The notes under the pieces: generated by a model
Seen by the model: only the letters and a program-made list of their open reading frames with translations
Database searches by the model: none
Told to the model about the DNA's origin: nothing
Source: Ruegeria sp. TM1040
GTDB lineage: Bacteria; Pseudomonadota; Alphaproteobacteria; Rhodobacterales; Rhodobacteraceae
Assembly: GCF_000014065.1 (NCBI RefSeq)
Contig: NC_008044.1
Span: 1,759,501-1,823,500, forward strand
Length of the DNA stretch: 64,000 bases
Direction of reading: 5' to 3'
In this document: piece by piece, positions 30,103 to 39,477 of the stretch
Position numbering within the stretch: the stretch's first letter is position 1
Layout: every line of letters begins with the position of its first letter
Program-made: the position numbers and the translations under genes

Positions 30103-33100
30103 ATGACTCGTGATATGCGCCTACGCGACCGGATTGATGCCGGCACCTATTTGGATCAGGCCAATATGCGCGATGCGCTGGTGGCTCTGGCCGCTCTGTC
30201 CGAAGCGGATCGCTCCGCCATCTGTGCCTCGGCCACCCAATTGGTGAAAGACATCCGTGGCCATTCCTCGCCCGGCTTGATGGAAGTGTTCCTCGCCGAA
30301 TATGGCCTATCGACCGACGAAGGCGTGGCCCTCATGTGCCTCGCAGAAGCGCTCTTGCGGGTGCCGGATGCGGACACCATCGATGCGCTCATCGAAGACA
30401 AGATCGCCCCCTCCGATTGGGGTAAGCACATGGGCAAGTCGACCTCCTCTCTGGTCAATGCCTCCACTTGGGCGCTGATGCTGACGGGCAAGGTTCTGGA
30501 CGAGGAAAAGAGCCCCGTCGGCGCGCTGCGTGGGGCCATCAAACGGCTGGGCGAGCCGGTGATCCGCACCGCCGTGGGCCGCGCCATGAAGGAAATGGGC
30601 CGTCAGTTTGTTCTTGGGGAGACCATCGAGAGTGCGATGAAACGCGCGTCGAACATGGAAGCCAAGGGCTATACCTATTCCTACGACATGCTGGGCGAGG
30701 CTGCGCGTACCGAGGCAGACGCCTCGCGCTATCACCTGGCCTATTCCCGCGCGATTTCGGCCATTGCCAGCGCCTGCACCAGCACCGACATCCGCGAAAA
30801 CCCCGGCATCTCGGTCAAACTCTCGGCGCTGCATCCACGCTACGAGATCGCCAAGGAAGAGTCCGTCATGCAACAGCTGGTGCCGCGTCTGAAGGCACTG
30901 GCGCTTCTGGCCAAGGCGGCCAAGATGGGGCTCAACATCGACGCCGAAGAAGCTGATCGCCTGTCGCTGTCGCTCGAAGTGATCGAAGAAGTGATCTCTG
31001 ACCCCGCGCTCAAGGGTTGGGACGGTTTTGGCGTGGTGGTGCAGGCTTATGGGCCCCGCACCGGGCTGGCGATTGATGCCCTTTATGAGATGGCCGAAAA
31101 ATACGACCGCCGCTTTATGGTTCGCCTGGTAAAAGGCGCCTACTGGGACACCGAGATCAAGCGCGCTCAGGTTGAAGGCATGGACGGTTTCCCGGTCTTC
31201 ACCTCCAAGGCGCTGACGGATGTGTCCTACATCGCCAATGCACGCAAACTCCTGTCGCGCACCGATCGGATCTATCCGCAGTTTGCCACCCACAACGCCC
31301 ACACCGTCAGCGCCATTCTGCATATGGCCGAAGAAGGTCAGGCCTATGAGTTCCAGCGCTTGCACGGCATGGGCGAAACCCTGCACCAGATGGTGATGGA
31401 CCAGAACAAGACGCGCTGCCGGATCTACGCGCCAGTGGGCGCGCATCGCGATCTTCTGGCCTATCTGGTGCGTCGCCTGCTGGAAAACGGTGCGAACTCT
31501 TCTTTTGTGAACCAGATCGTTGACGAGGACGTACCACCGCAAGTGGTGGCAGCTGATCCGTTCCAGGAGGTCGATGACCTGACAACCGATATCCCCACCG
31601 GCCCCAATCTGTTCCAGCCCGAGCGCATCAACTCCAAAGGGTTTGATCTGCGTCACGCGCCAACCTTGGCCGCAATCGAGAAGGCCCGCGCGCCCTTCCG
31701 GGAGGCCACCTGGGACGCGGTTCCGCTGATCGCGGGCGAAGCACAGCCCGAGGCCCGCGTTGCGGTCACAAACCCAAGCGATCTCAGTGAAATCGGCAGC
31801 GTGTCTCAATCCAGTGCCGAAGACGTGGAACTGGCGCTTGCCTCGGCCAACACCTGGGACGCCCCCGCTGAGGAGCGCGCCGCCGCACTGAACAAGGCGG
31901 CTGACCTCTATGAGGCGCATTACGGCGAGCTCTTTGCGCTCTTGGCCCGTGAGGCCGGCAAAACCCAGATGGATGCCGTCGCAGAGCTGCGCGAAGCGGT
32001 GGACTTCCTGCGCTATTATGCCTCCCGCATCCCGGATGCAGCGCCAGCGGGTATCTTCACCTGCATCTCACCCTGGAACTTCCCGCTCGCGATCTTCACC
32101 GGGCAGGTTTCGGCTGCGCTTGCCACGGGCAATGCGGTGCTGGCAAAACCTGCGGACCAGACCCCGCTGGTGGCCTTCCGCGCCGTGGAACTGCTGCATG
32201 AGGCAGGTGTTCCACGCGATGTGCTGCAGTTCCTCCCCGGGCGCGGCTCCAAGGTTGGCGCAGCCATCACGGGTGATGCACGCATCAACGGCGTTGCGTT
32301 TACCGGCTCCACCGCAACCGCCATGCGGATCCGCTCGGCCATGGCCGAGCATTGCGCCCCCGGCACGCCTCTCATTGCAGAGACAGGCGGTCTAAATGCG
32401 ATGATCGTTGATTCAACCGCGCTGCCCGAACAAGCGGTGCAGGCCGTGGTCGAAAGCGCGTTTCAGTCTGCAGGCCAGCGTTGCTCGGCGCTGCGCTGCC
32501 TCTACCTGCAGGAGGACGTGGCCGAAGACGTGCTGACGATGCTTAAAGGCGCGATGGAGCTCCTTGATCTTGATGATCCCTGGCATCTTGCGACCGACAG
32601 CGGCCCGGTGATCGACGAAGGATCACGCGCCAAGATCCTCGCCCATATCGACGAGGCCCGCGCTGAGGGGCGCGTCCTGAAGGAAATGCAGGCGCCACAG
32701 AGCGGCACCTTTGTGGCGCCGACAATGATTTCGATCAACGGGATCAGCGACCTCAAGGAAGAGATCTTTGGCCCCGTCCTGCATGTCGCCACCTTCAAAT
32801 CGCGCGAGCTTGATGCCGTGATCGACGCGATCAACGCCACGGGCTATGGGCTGACCTTCGGCCTGCAGACAAGAATTGATGACCGCGTACAGCACGTCTG
32901 CGACCGCATCCACGCGGGCAACATCTATGTGAACCGCAACCAGATCGGCGCTATTGTCGGCAGCCAACCCTTTGGGGGCGAAGGCCTTTCCGGCACTGGT
33001 CCCAAAGCAGGCGGCCCGAACTACCTGGCCCGTTTCTGTGCTCCGGATCGCCGCCAGGTTGACGCCGCATGGAAAGACACCATGGGCGAGATCCCCGCGG

Positions 33101-33510
33101 CACGCGGCCAAGCCGGACATCCCGAAACCACCTCCCTGCCCGGCCCCACAGGTGAATCAAACCGCCTCACGGTCTCGGCACGCCCGCCACTTCTCTGTGC
33201 GGGCCCCGGCGCCGAGGCCGTCTCTGAACAGGCCAAACTGGTCGCGTCTCTGGGCGGCATCGCCATCGAGGCCGACGGCATGGTGGACCTGCACCGGCTG
33301 GCGCATATGGATGGGATCTCTGGCGTTCTATGGTGGGGCGATGCGGACACGGGGCGCGAGATCGAACAGAGCCTCGCCAAACGTGAGGGACCGATTGTGC
33401 CGCTCATTCCCGGCGCGCCGGATCGCGCGCGGGTGCTCGCTGAACGCCATGTCTGTGTCGACACCACGGCAGCCGGGGGCAACGCAGCCCTTCTGGGTGG
33501 CAACGCCTGA
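30103..33510 (+). CDS. putA: Bifunctional proline dehydrogenase / P5C dehydrogenase
   Basis: A 1135-residue PutA that oxidises proline to glutamate in two steps at the membrane. The proline dehydrogenase half covers about 130-460 (motifs KGAYWDTEIKRAQ and RLHGMGE). The aldehyde dehydrogenase half has the FTGSTATAM cofactor loop, ETGG near 763 and the catalytic Cys794 in GQRCSALR. A shorter conserved domain ends the protein. There is no N-terminal ribbon-helix-helix DNA-binding domain, so unlike E. coli PutA it cannot repress itself and depends on PutR. A GGGG-type site precedes the ATG by six bases. Confidence 0.96.
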   Translation: MTRDMRLRDRIDAGTYLDQANMRDALVALAALSEADRSAICASATQLVKDIRGHSSPGLMEVFLAEYGLSTDEGVALMCLAEALLRVPDADTIDALIEDKIAPSDWGKHMGKSTSSLVNASTWALMLTGKVLDEEKSPVGALRGAIKRLGEPVIRTAVGRAMKEMGRQFVLGETIESAMKRASNMEAKGYTYSYDMLGEAARTEADASRYHLAYSRAISAIASACTSTDIRENPGISVKLSALHPRYEIAKEESVMQQLVPRLKALALLAKAAKMGLNIDAEEADRLSLSLEVIEEVISDPALKGWDGFGVVVQAYGPRTGLAIDALYEMAEKYDRRFMVRLVKGAYWDTEIKRAQVEGMDGFPVFTSKALTDVSYIANARKLLSRTDRIYPQFATHNAHTVSAILHMAEEGQAYEFQRLHGMGETLHQMVMDQNKTRCRIYAPVGAHRDLLAYLVRRLLENGANSSFVNQIVDEDVPPQVVAADPFQEVDDLTTDIPTGPNLFQPERINSKGFDLRHAPTLAAIEKARAPFREATWDAVPLIAGEAQPEARVAVTNPSDLSEIGSVSQSSAEDVELALASANTWDAPAEERAAALNKAADLYEAHYGELFALLAREAGKTQMDAVAELREAVDFLRYYASRIPDAAPAGIFTCISPWNFPLAIFTGQVSAALATGNAVLAKPADQTPLVAFRAVELLHEAGVPRDVLQFLPGRGSKVGAAITGDARINGVAFTGSTATAMRIRSAMAEHCAPGTPLIAETGGLNAMIVDSTALPEQAVQAVVESAFQSAGQRCSALRCLYLQEDVAEDVLTMLKGAMELLDLDDPWHLATDSGPVIDEGSRAKILAHIDEARAEGRVLKEMQAPQSGTFVAPTMISINGISDLKEEIFGPVLHVATFKSRELDAVIDAINATGYGLTFGLQTRIDDRVQHVCDRIHAGNIYVNRNQIGAIVGSQPFGGEGLSGTGPKAGGPNYLARFCAPDRRQVDAAWKDTMGEIPAARGQAGHPETTSLPGPTGESNRLTVSARPPLLCAGPGAEAVSEQAKLVASLGGIAIEADGMVDLHRLAHMDGISGVLWWGDADTGREIEQSLAKREGPIVPLIPGAPDRARVLAERHVCVDTTAAGGNAALLGGNA

Positions 33511-33524
33511 TCTGACAACGATGC

Positions 33525-33550
33525 GCTGCCCGGCCTCTGCGCCGGGCAGC
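33525..33550 (+). terminator. Perfect GC hairpin after putA
   Basis: GCTGCCCGGC pairs with GCCGGGCAGC with a six-base loop, 14 bases after the putA stop. No T-run follows, so termination may be Rho-dependent or the hairpin may protect the transcript. Confidence 0.5.
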
Positions 33551-33611
33551 ACTTCTGCCCAAGCCTTTCATTTCGCTTGACCTCCCTGCGCCGACGCCCC
33601 AGCTTCAGCGC

Positions 33612-34382
33612 ATGTTTCCTCTGCGTGATCACAACCCCTCCGGCCGAACGCCTTATGTCGTCTACCTGCTGATGGCGGCCAATATTTTGGGCTTTCTCTG
33701 GTATTCCACCAGCTTTCCCACCGACAGAAGCCTTGCGCTTTTTTACGCCAGCTTCGCCACGGTCCCACGAGAGATCACGATGGGAGAAGGAACACTCACG
33801 CTGCTCACCTCCATGTTCATCCACGGCGGGATCATGCATCTGGCGGGCAACATGCTGTTTCTGTGGATCTTTGGCGACAACATGGAAGACGAAATGGGCC
33901 ACCTGCCGTTTCTCGCCTTCTATCTCATCTGCGGGGTGGGAGCGACGTTGGCTCATGTCTGGTCCGCGCCGCTCTCGATGGTGCCACTGGTGGGAGCCTC
34001 CGGTGCAATTGCGGGCGTCATGGGCGGCTACCTTCTGATGTTTCCAAAGGCCCGCGTCGATATTCTCATCATCCTGATCATCTTCTTTCGCATCATCCCG
34101 ATCCCCGCCTTCATCATGCTAGGGCTCTGGCTTGCGATGCAGTTCTTTGGTGGCCTCAACGCCGATCCGAACCTGGGCGGTGTCGCTTATTGGGCGCATG
34201 CTGGTGGTTTCTTTGTCGGCCTTGCCCTGACCGTGCCGCTCTGGATCATACGCGGGGGGCCACGGTTCTGGTCACGCACTCAGGGCCATCCACCGCATCC
34301 TGGAACCAGCTATAGCGCCAGCCGCATTCCCCGCGTCCGCCGCCGCAACACACCGCCTCGCAGCGGCCCTTGGGGCAAGTAA
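33612..34382 (+). CDS. Rhomboid-family intramembrane serine protease
   Basis: A 256-residue membrane protein with about six helices. The nucleophile Ser130 lies in VPLVGASGAIAGVMGGY and the catalytic His196 in YWAHAGGFFVGL. The loop before helix 2 contains HGGIMHLAGNMLFLWIFGDN, a rhomboid signature. The C-terminal 45 residues are basic and Pro-rich, in the cytoplasm. Substrates cannot be read from sequence. Confidence 0.92.
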   Translation: MFPLRDHNPSGRTPYVVYLLMAANILGFLWYSTSFPTDRSLALFYASFATVPREITMGEGTLTLLTSMFIHGGIMHLAGNMLFLWIFGDNMEDEMGHLPFLAFYLICGVGATLAHVWSAPLSMVPLVGASGAIAGVMGGYLLMFPKARVDILIILIIFFRIIPIPAFIMLGLWLAMQFFGGLNADPNLGGVAYWAHAGGFFVGLALTVPLWIIRGGPRFWSRTQGHPPHPGTSYSASRIPRVRRRNTPPRSGPWGK

Positions 34383-34407
34383 CCCACTGCCCCCAAAGGA
34401 GCATCCC

Positions 34408-34794
34408 ATGGAAACGCATACTGCCAGCTGCCATTGTGGCGCCGTCGAAATTTCAGCCCGCTTCCCAAACGGTCTCGCCTCAGCCAGCCGCTGCGACTGC
34501 TCCTTCTGCCTGCGCCGGGGCGCAGCCGCTGTTACAGCCACCACAGAGAGCCTGCAGATCCTGCGCGGTGCCGAAAACCTCAGCCTCTACACTTGGGGCA
34601 CCCACACGGCCCAACACCACTTTTGCAAGACCTGCGGCATCTACGTCTATCACCAGCGCCGCTCCAACCCCGCAGAATGCGGTGTAAACCTTGGCTGCAT
34701 CGACACCGGAAACCCGCGCACCCACGCCGAGATCTACGGCGAAATCCCCTGGCGCGATGGCGTCAATCACCCCTCCGACACTGATGGTGATTGA
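34408..34794 (+). CDS. GFA / CENP-V-like zinc protein
   Basis: A 128-residue protein of the GFA family. Zinc-binding cysteines appear as CHCG near residue 7, CDCSFC near 31 and CKTCG near 76. The name comes from glutathione-dependent formaldehyde activation, but many members lack that activity. AAGGAG precedes the ATG, 25 bases after the rhomboid stop, so they may be co-transcribed. Confidence 0.85.
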   Translation: METHTASCHCGAVEISARFPNGLASASRCDCSFCLRRGAAAVTATTESLQILRGAENLSLYTWGTHTAQHHFCKTCGIYVYHQRRSNPAECGVNLGCIDTGNPRTHAEIYGEIPWRDGVNHPSDTDGD

Positions 34795-34806
34795 CCACCC
34801 ACTGCC

Positions 34807-34829
34807 TTCTTCTAACTCCAAATATCCCC
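34807..34829. repeat. Dispersed intergenic repeat, copy 1
   Basis: The stretch TCTTCTAACTCCAAATATCC at 34,808-34,827 recurs with one mismatch at 59,355-59,374. Such CCAAATATCC elements recur in intergenic DNA of roseobacters. It lies after the GFA gene stop. Confidence 0.6.
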
Positions 34830-34880
34830 GCCGGAGGCATCCGGGAGCGCTCTCAATCCGAGACGGCGCAGATCGGTCCA

Positions 34881-34920
34881 AAACAAAAACACCCCGGCGC
34901 GCCCATCGGCGACCGGGGTG
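34881..34920 (-). terminator. Terminator of the inositol-monophosphatase-like gene
   Basis: On the minus strand CACCCCGG / CCGGGGTG forms the outer stem with a GC-rich inner part, followed by TTTTTGTTTT. It is a good intrinsic terminator 46 bases after the stop. Confidence 0.8.
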
Positions 34921-34965
34921 TGAGGCTTTCACTGCACATCCGAGATCTGCAGGGTCTCGAACAGC

Positions 34966-35751
34966 TTAGCCGCGGATCACCTTGGTGAAATTCTCAAAAA
35001 TGGGTTCATTCGCGCAGATTACCTCGCCGCTTTCGATGATCGACTCGCTGGGATCCAGCGCTTCGCACAGACCACCGGCTTCCTTGACGATGATAATCCC
35101 GGCGGCCAGGTCCCAGGCGTTTAGGCGACGTTCCCAGAACCCCTCGTACCGGCCGGCGGCCACATAGGCCATGTCGAGAGCGGCTGCACCCCAGCGGCGC
35201 ACCCCGGCACAAGCAGGCATCAGGCGGGCCAGATCCTGCAGAGTCTCCGGCAGATCGGCACGACCGGCAAACGGTAGGCCGGTGGCAAAGATCGACTCGA
35301 TCATGCGGTGGCGCGCAGACACCCGGATACGGGTCTCGTTCATCCAGGCCCCCGCGCCTTTTTCGGCAAAGAACATCTCGTCCTTGGCCGCGTCATAGAC
35401 CACACCGGCGACAATCTTGCCTTTGTGTTCAAGCGCAATAGAGACGGCCCAATGCGGCAGACCATGCAGGAAGTTGGTGGTGCCATCGAGCGGGTCCACA
35501 ATCCAGCGACGGGTCGGATCTTCGCCGGGGATTTCGCCGCCCTCTTCGGCCAGCCAGCCATAGGTCGGACGCGCGCCCAGGAGTTCATCTTTCAGGATCT
35601 TTTCGGCGGCAATGTCGGCGCGGCTGACAAAATCGCCAGCCCCCTTGGTGGAGACTTGAAGGTTTTCCACCTCGCGGAAATCTTTCACCAAAGAGCGGCC
35701 TGCCTTGCGAGCGGCCTTGATCATCACATTGAGATTTGCGCTACCAATCAT
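34966..35751 (-). CDS. suhB: Inositol monophosphatase family protein (SuhB-like)
   Basis: A 261-residue phosphatase. The metal-binding core is RWIVDPLDGTTNFLHGLPHWAVSIAL (family motif DPLDGT), the first motif is GEIPGEDP and the last is NAWDLAAGIIIVKEAGG. It removes phosphate from inositol-phosphate type substrates; SuhB relatives also bind NusA in ribosomal RNA transcription. The start at 35,751 was chosen for AAGGA and family length over a longer frame at 35,802. The gene symbol is used by similarity only. Confidence 0.85.
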   Translation of the reverse strand: MIGSANLNVMIKAARKAGRSLVKDFREVENLQVSTKGAGDFVSRADIAAEKILKDELLGARPTYGWLAEEGGEIPGEDPTRRWIVDPLDGTTNFLHGLPHWAVSIALEHKGKIVAGVVYDAAKDEMFFAEKGAGAWMNETRIRVSARHRMIESIFATGLPFAGRADLPETLQDLARLMPACAGVRRWGAAALDMAYVAAGRYEGFWERRLNAWDLAAGIIIVKEAGGLCEALDPSESIIESGEVICANEPIFENFTKVIRG

Positions 35752-35931
35752 TGTACGAGCTGTCCTTGCGGGGGAGATGTCGGTCAAAGGGTGCCCATAC
35801 ACGGGCTGTGCGCAGTTGCCAAGGGGGCGAGCCCCTTTGCGGTTAAGTTTCAGCCATGCACCCAGTGCATAAGAGCCGCTACCCCCACCTTGTGCGGGCC
35901 CTGAGCCACCATTGGACCAACGCCCACCACC

Positions 35932-36837
35932 CTAGACCTGCTGCAACTTGCGCGCCTCGACCCGGGCCAGACGGATCAGCTCCTGCATGAACGGTTTGCT
36001 TTCGTCCTCGCTGCGGATCGCTGCATAAAGCCGGCGGGTGATGCCCAGTTTTGTCAGCGGGCGCGTCACATAATCCGAGGAATACTTCACCTCGCGCACA
36101 ACCCAGTCAGGCAACACCGAGACCCCGCGGTTGGAGGCCACCAACAACAAGATCACCGCCGTCAGTTCGACCTTCCTGATGCTCGCAGGCTCCACGCCCG
36201 CCGGGATCAAGAGCTGGCTGAACACATCGAGGCGGGTGCGCTCTACGGGATAGGTAATGAGGGTCTGACCACGAAAATCCTCGGCTTCTACATAGGGCTT
36301 TGCGGCAAGCGCGTGCTGGGCAGAGGCGACAAACACGGGATTGTAATCAAAGAGTTCAATAAAGGAGACCCCCGGCATGTCCTCGGGGTCGGAGGTCACC
36401 ACCAGATCCACCTCTTCGCGCATCAAAGCGGGCATGGCCTCGAACGCGAGACCCGGACGGATGTCCACATCCACATCCCCCCAGCTTTTGCGAAAGCCCT
36501 CCAGGACAGGAAACAGCCATTCAAAACAGGCGTGGCATTCAATTGCGATGTGCAGACGCCCCGCCTCGCCCTCGCGCAGGGCGGCAAATTCTGCTTGCGC
36601 AGACTCAACTTGCGGCAGGATCTGCTCTGCCAACCGCAACAGCCGCAGACCCGCCGCAGAGAGCTTCATCGGTTTTGAGCGGCGCAAAAACAGCTCTACC
36701 CCCGCCTGCTCTTCAAGCCCCTTGATCTGATGACTGAGCGCGCTCTGGGTGATGTTGAGCTGATCCGCCGCCCGCGCCAGCCCACCGGCCTCGTGGATCG
36801 CCTTGATGGTCCGAAGATGACGAAACTCGATGTGCAT
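35932..36837 (-). CDS. metR: MetR-like LysR-family regulator
   Basis: A 301-residue LysR regulator. Residues 1-60 carry the winged helix-turn-helix (FRHLRTIKAIHEAGGLARAADQLNITQSALSHQIKGLE); the rest is the effector-binding domain. It is divergent from metF, the standard MetR target. The start at 36,837 has GAGG 11 bases upstream and leaves a MetR-type site (TGAA-N5-TTCA) in the gap. It probably senses homocysteine and controls methionine synthesis. Confidence 0.85.
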   Translation of the reverse strand: MHIEFRHLRTIKAIHEAGGLARAADQLNITQSALSHQIKGLEEQAGVELFLRRSKPMKLSAAGLRLLRLAEQILPQVESAQAEFAALREGEAGRLHIAIECHACFEWLFPVLEGFRKSWGDVDVDIRPGLAFEAMPALMREEVDLVVTSDPEDMPGVSFIELFDYNPVFVASAQHALAAKPYVEAEDFRGQTLITYPVERTRLDVFSQLLIPAGVEPASIRKVELTAVILLLVASNRGVSVLPDWVVREVKYSSDYVTRPLTKLGITRRLYAAIRSEDESKPFMQELIRLARVEARKLQQV

Positions 36838-36871
36838 ACTGCGATCTGCCTCATGTTGTTCTTGAGAAATA

Positions 36872-36884
36872 TGAATTTGATTCA
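36872..36884. promoter_or_regulatory. MetR-type binding site TGAA-N5-TTCA
   Basis: TGAA-TTTGA-TTCA matches the consensus known for E. coli MetR exactly. It lies in the gap between metR and metF, 35 bases before the metR ATG. Confidence 0.7.
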
Positions 36885-36920
36885 CTGATAGCTCTCATGT
36901 GAAAAGGGGTCAAACCTGAA

Positions 36921-36936
36921 GCGACACATGTGTCGC
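36921..36936. promoter_or_regulatory. Perfect 16-bp palindrome between metR and metF
   Basis: GCGACACATGTGTCGC has no mismatch and no loop. It lies 59 bases before the metF start. It could be a second regulator site for methionine control, for instance for an SAH or SAM sensor. Confidence 0.65.
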
Positions 36937-36994
36937 AAAACACGACATTCCGAGCCCGCCGTGAAACGCGCGCCGCCTCCGAGGAGCACCGACA

Positions 36995-37864
36995 GTGACC
37001 ACGCCCGAGATTTCCTTTGAATTCTTCCCGCCCAAGAACCTCGAAGCCTCTTTTCGGCTTTGGGACACGGTGCAGTCACTGGCGCCGCTGGCGCCCCGTT
37101 TTGTCTCTGTGACCTATGGCGCGGGCGGCACCACCCGCGAGCTGACCCGCGATGCGGTGACGACCCTGCACAAGAATTCCGGCCTCAAGGTGGCTGCACA
37201 TTTGACCTGTGTTTCTGCGACACGACAGGAAACACTTGATATCGCAGACCAATATGCAGCAGCCGGGATAACCGACATCGTGGCCCTGCGCGGTGACCCG
37301 CCCAAGGAAGAAGGTCGTTTCACGCCGACCGCGGACGGGTTCAACTCTTCGGTGGAGCTGATTGAGGCGCTCGCCGCAACCGGCAAGTTCAACCTGCGCG
37401 TTGGCGCCTACCCCGAGAGCCATCCGGAAGCCGCCAGCCAAGCGGCCAATGTAGAATGGCTCAAGCGCAAGCTTGATGCCGGTGCCGATGAGGCGCTCAC
37501 GCAGTTCTTCTTTGAGGCCGAGAGCTTCTTTCGGTTCCGCGACGCCTGCGCCAAGGCGGGCATCGACACTGACAAGATCACGCCCGGCATCCTGCCAATT
37601 GAAAACTGGAAGGGCGTGCGTCGTTTTGCAGAGGCCTGCGGCACCACGATCCCGGCTTGGCTGGACGAGGCGTTCGAGAAAGCAGACCGCGACGATCGAT
37701 GCGATCTCCTCGCCACAGCATTGTGCAGCGAGCTCTGCACGGAACTCCTGGATGGCGGCGTCAAGAAGCTGCATTTCTACACGCTGAACCGCCCTGAACT
37801 TACCCGCGATGTGTGTCACGCGCTCGGTGTGAAATCCAAGGCACGCCTTCAGAACGTCGCGTAA
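36995..37864 (+). CDS. metF: Methylenetetrahydrofolate reductase
   Basis: A 289-residue flavoprotein making 5-methyl-THF for methionine synthesis. The start ISFEFFPPKN is the family signature; FVSVTYGAGG follows and the HLTCVSATRQE and ALRGDPPKEEGRF segments form the flavin and folate site. A GTG start is used, with GAGGAG nine bases upstream. It ends 58 bases before the thioesterase gene. Confidence 0.95.
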   Translation: MTTPEISFEFFPPKNLEASFRLWDTVQSLAPLAPRFVSVTYGAGGTTRELTRDAVTTLHKNSGLKVAAHLTCVSATRQETLDIADQYAAAGITDIVALRGDPPKEEGRFTPTADGFNSSVELIEALAATGKFNLRVGAYPESHPEAASQAANVEWLKRKLDAGADEALTQFFFEAESFFRFRDACAKAGIDTDKITPGILPIENWKGVRRFAEACGTTIPAWLDEAFEKADRDDRCDLLATALCSELCTELLDGGVKKLHFYTLNRPELTRDVCHALGVKSKARLQNVA

Positions 37865-37922
37865 CGCTTGTTACGCCTGTGGCGCCCTCCTAACGTTTGT
37901 GAAATGCATTCAGGAGGACGCC

Positions 37923-38405
37923 ATGGCCGTCGCGGAAACACCTTCTGATCTGTTGCCGATCGAAAAGGTCGCCCAGATCTCCGGTCTCGACTTCATGACG
38001 GCCATCCTTGAAGGCCGCCTGCCCGGCCCGCCGATCGGGGAAACCCTCGGCTTTAGCCTCAAGAGTGTGGAGCCCGGGCGCGTGGTGTTTCGCGGCGCAC
38101 CTGAATTCAATGTCACCAACCCGATGGGCACGGTGCATGGGGGTTGGTACGGCACGCTTCTTGACAGCGCCATGGCCTGCGCGGTGATGACACGGGTGCC
38201 CAAGGGATCCGTCTACACAACGCTGGAATTCAAGATCAACATTCTGCGCTCGATCCCGCTTGGCATGTCCATCGACTGCTGGGGGGAAATCGACCACGTC
38301 GGGCGCACGACCGGGATCGCACATGGCGAAATCCGTGGTGTCGAAGATGGCAAGCTCTATGCAACAGGATCAACCACCTGCATCGTGATGAAAGTCGCGC
38401 CCTGA
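37923..38405 (+). CDS. PaaI-like hotdog thioesterase
   Basis: A 160-residue protein. The hotdog helix is TNPMGTVHGGWYGTLLDSAMACAV, in which GTVHGG is the catalytic loop, and VYTTLEFKINILRSIP the following strand. It hydrolyses an acyl-CoA thioester. AGGAGG precedes the ATG at 37,923; the frame starting at 37,899 includes that ribosome site and was rejected. It converges with the next gene with a 16-base gap. Confidence 0.88.
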   Translation: MAVAETPSDLLPIEKVAQISGLDFMTAILEGRLPGPPIGETLGFSLKSVEPGRVVFRGAPEFNVTNPMGTVHGGWYGTLLDSAMACAVMTRVPKGSVYTTLEFKINILRSIPLGMSIDCWGEIDHVGRTTGIAHGEIRGVEDGKLYATGSTTCIVMKVAP

Positions 38406-38421
38406 TGCGTCGGCCTATAGC

Positions 38422-39426
38422 TCAGGAGGATCTAGCCAAGATCCAGTCCGCGATCGCGTCCAGCGCCCCCGGCGCATAGGCCCCTCGTCCCGCGAGCATA
38501 AAGCGCGCATGCGCAAACCACGACCACTCATCAAAGCTCTGATAGTTATATGTTTTTGCGCGTAGCAAGCCATGGGTGGCTTCTGGCCATAGCTGCAATT
38601 TGGTCTCAGCCGCCGCTGCCGCGCGCAGGCTTCGGTAACGATCAAAGTCCCGAACCGCGTCCACATTCAGATCCTGCGCGCCCCAGATTGCCATCAGGGG
38701 CAGTTCAAGGGCTGCAAGATCGGCGCTTGCATCGCTGTTGCGATTGACCTGAATAAAGCCCCAGCGCGCGGGTGTCATCCCCGCTGGCAGCGGCGACGGG
38801 GGAATATCATGGGCAAACAGGGTTTTGTCCTGCGCTGCGGACGCCTCCAGCGCCTGCGCAATCGCCGCGCGCGTGTAGCCCGCGCGTTCAAAGCGGACCC
38901 GCGTGTGATAGGCGCCTTGCGCCTGCCATGAGACCGCAGGTCCCACCAAAACCAGAAAATCCGCAGCCCCCGGTTCAAGTTTCGGCAGCACCCAGCCTGC
39001 CTGCGAAAACCCAAGGGCACCGATGGGCACCTCCGCGATCGCTGCCTCAAGCTGCGCCAGCGCCACGCGCACCTCAAGCGCACGATCCTGCATCGATTGT
39101 TGTTGCCAGTCGCCCTCCGACGCGCCAATGCCGGGCTTATCCCAGGCCGCAACCGCGATGCCGCGATCCAGGAGCGCGTTGATAAAAGGCGCATATCCGC
39201 CGCTCGCTGTGCGATCCTGAGCGCCATCGCCATGCACCAAGACCACCGCCGCCCGCAACGGCTCATCCGGCAGCCAGAGCGTCCCCGCGATCTGTCCCTC
39301 TAGGGTGCGAAACTCAAACGTTGTCTGAGCGCGTCGCTCCAGATCGTGATCGAGTAGCCGCCAGAACACAAACGCCCCAAGCAATGCAGCACAGAGCGCC
39401 GCGGCAATAAAAACTCTCGGCTTCAA
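38422..39426 (-). CDS. Membrane-anchored alpha/beta hydrolase
   Basis: A 334-residue protein with an N-terminal membrane anchor (residues 5-24). The oxyanion region is VVLVHGDGAQDR; the nucleophile Ser141 is in LGFSQAGW, the Asp in IWGAQDLNVD and the His in ATHGLLRA. This is a dienelactone-hydrolase-like, peptidase S9-type fold acting on the periplasmic face if the anchor is uncut. The substrate is unknown. Confidence 0.85.
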   Translation of the reverse strand: MKPRVFIAAALCAALLGAFVFWRLLDHDLERRAQTTFEFRTLEGQIAGTLWLPDEPLRAAVVLVHGDGAQDRTASGGYAPFINALLDRGIAVAAWDKPGIGASEGDWQQQSMQDRALEVRVALAQLEAAIAEVPIGALGFSQAGWVLPKLEPGAADFLVLVGPAVSWQAQGAYHTRVRFERAGYTRAAIAQALEASAAQDKTLFAHDIPPSPLPAGMTPARWGFIQVNRNSDASADLAALELPLMAIWGAQDLNVDAVRDFDRYRSLRAAAAAETKLQLWPEATHGLLRAKTYNYQSFDEWSWFAHARFMLAGRGAYAPGALDAIADWILARSS

Positions 39427-39477
39427 TTGAATGTAACCTTGTAAAAATCCATATCTCTCTGGACTTAGGGAGGGACG

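Noticed and set aside
30307-31920. Minus-strand ORF of 537 codons
   Set aside because: Antisense to putA; shadow of third-position GC bias.
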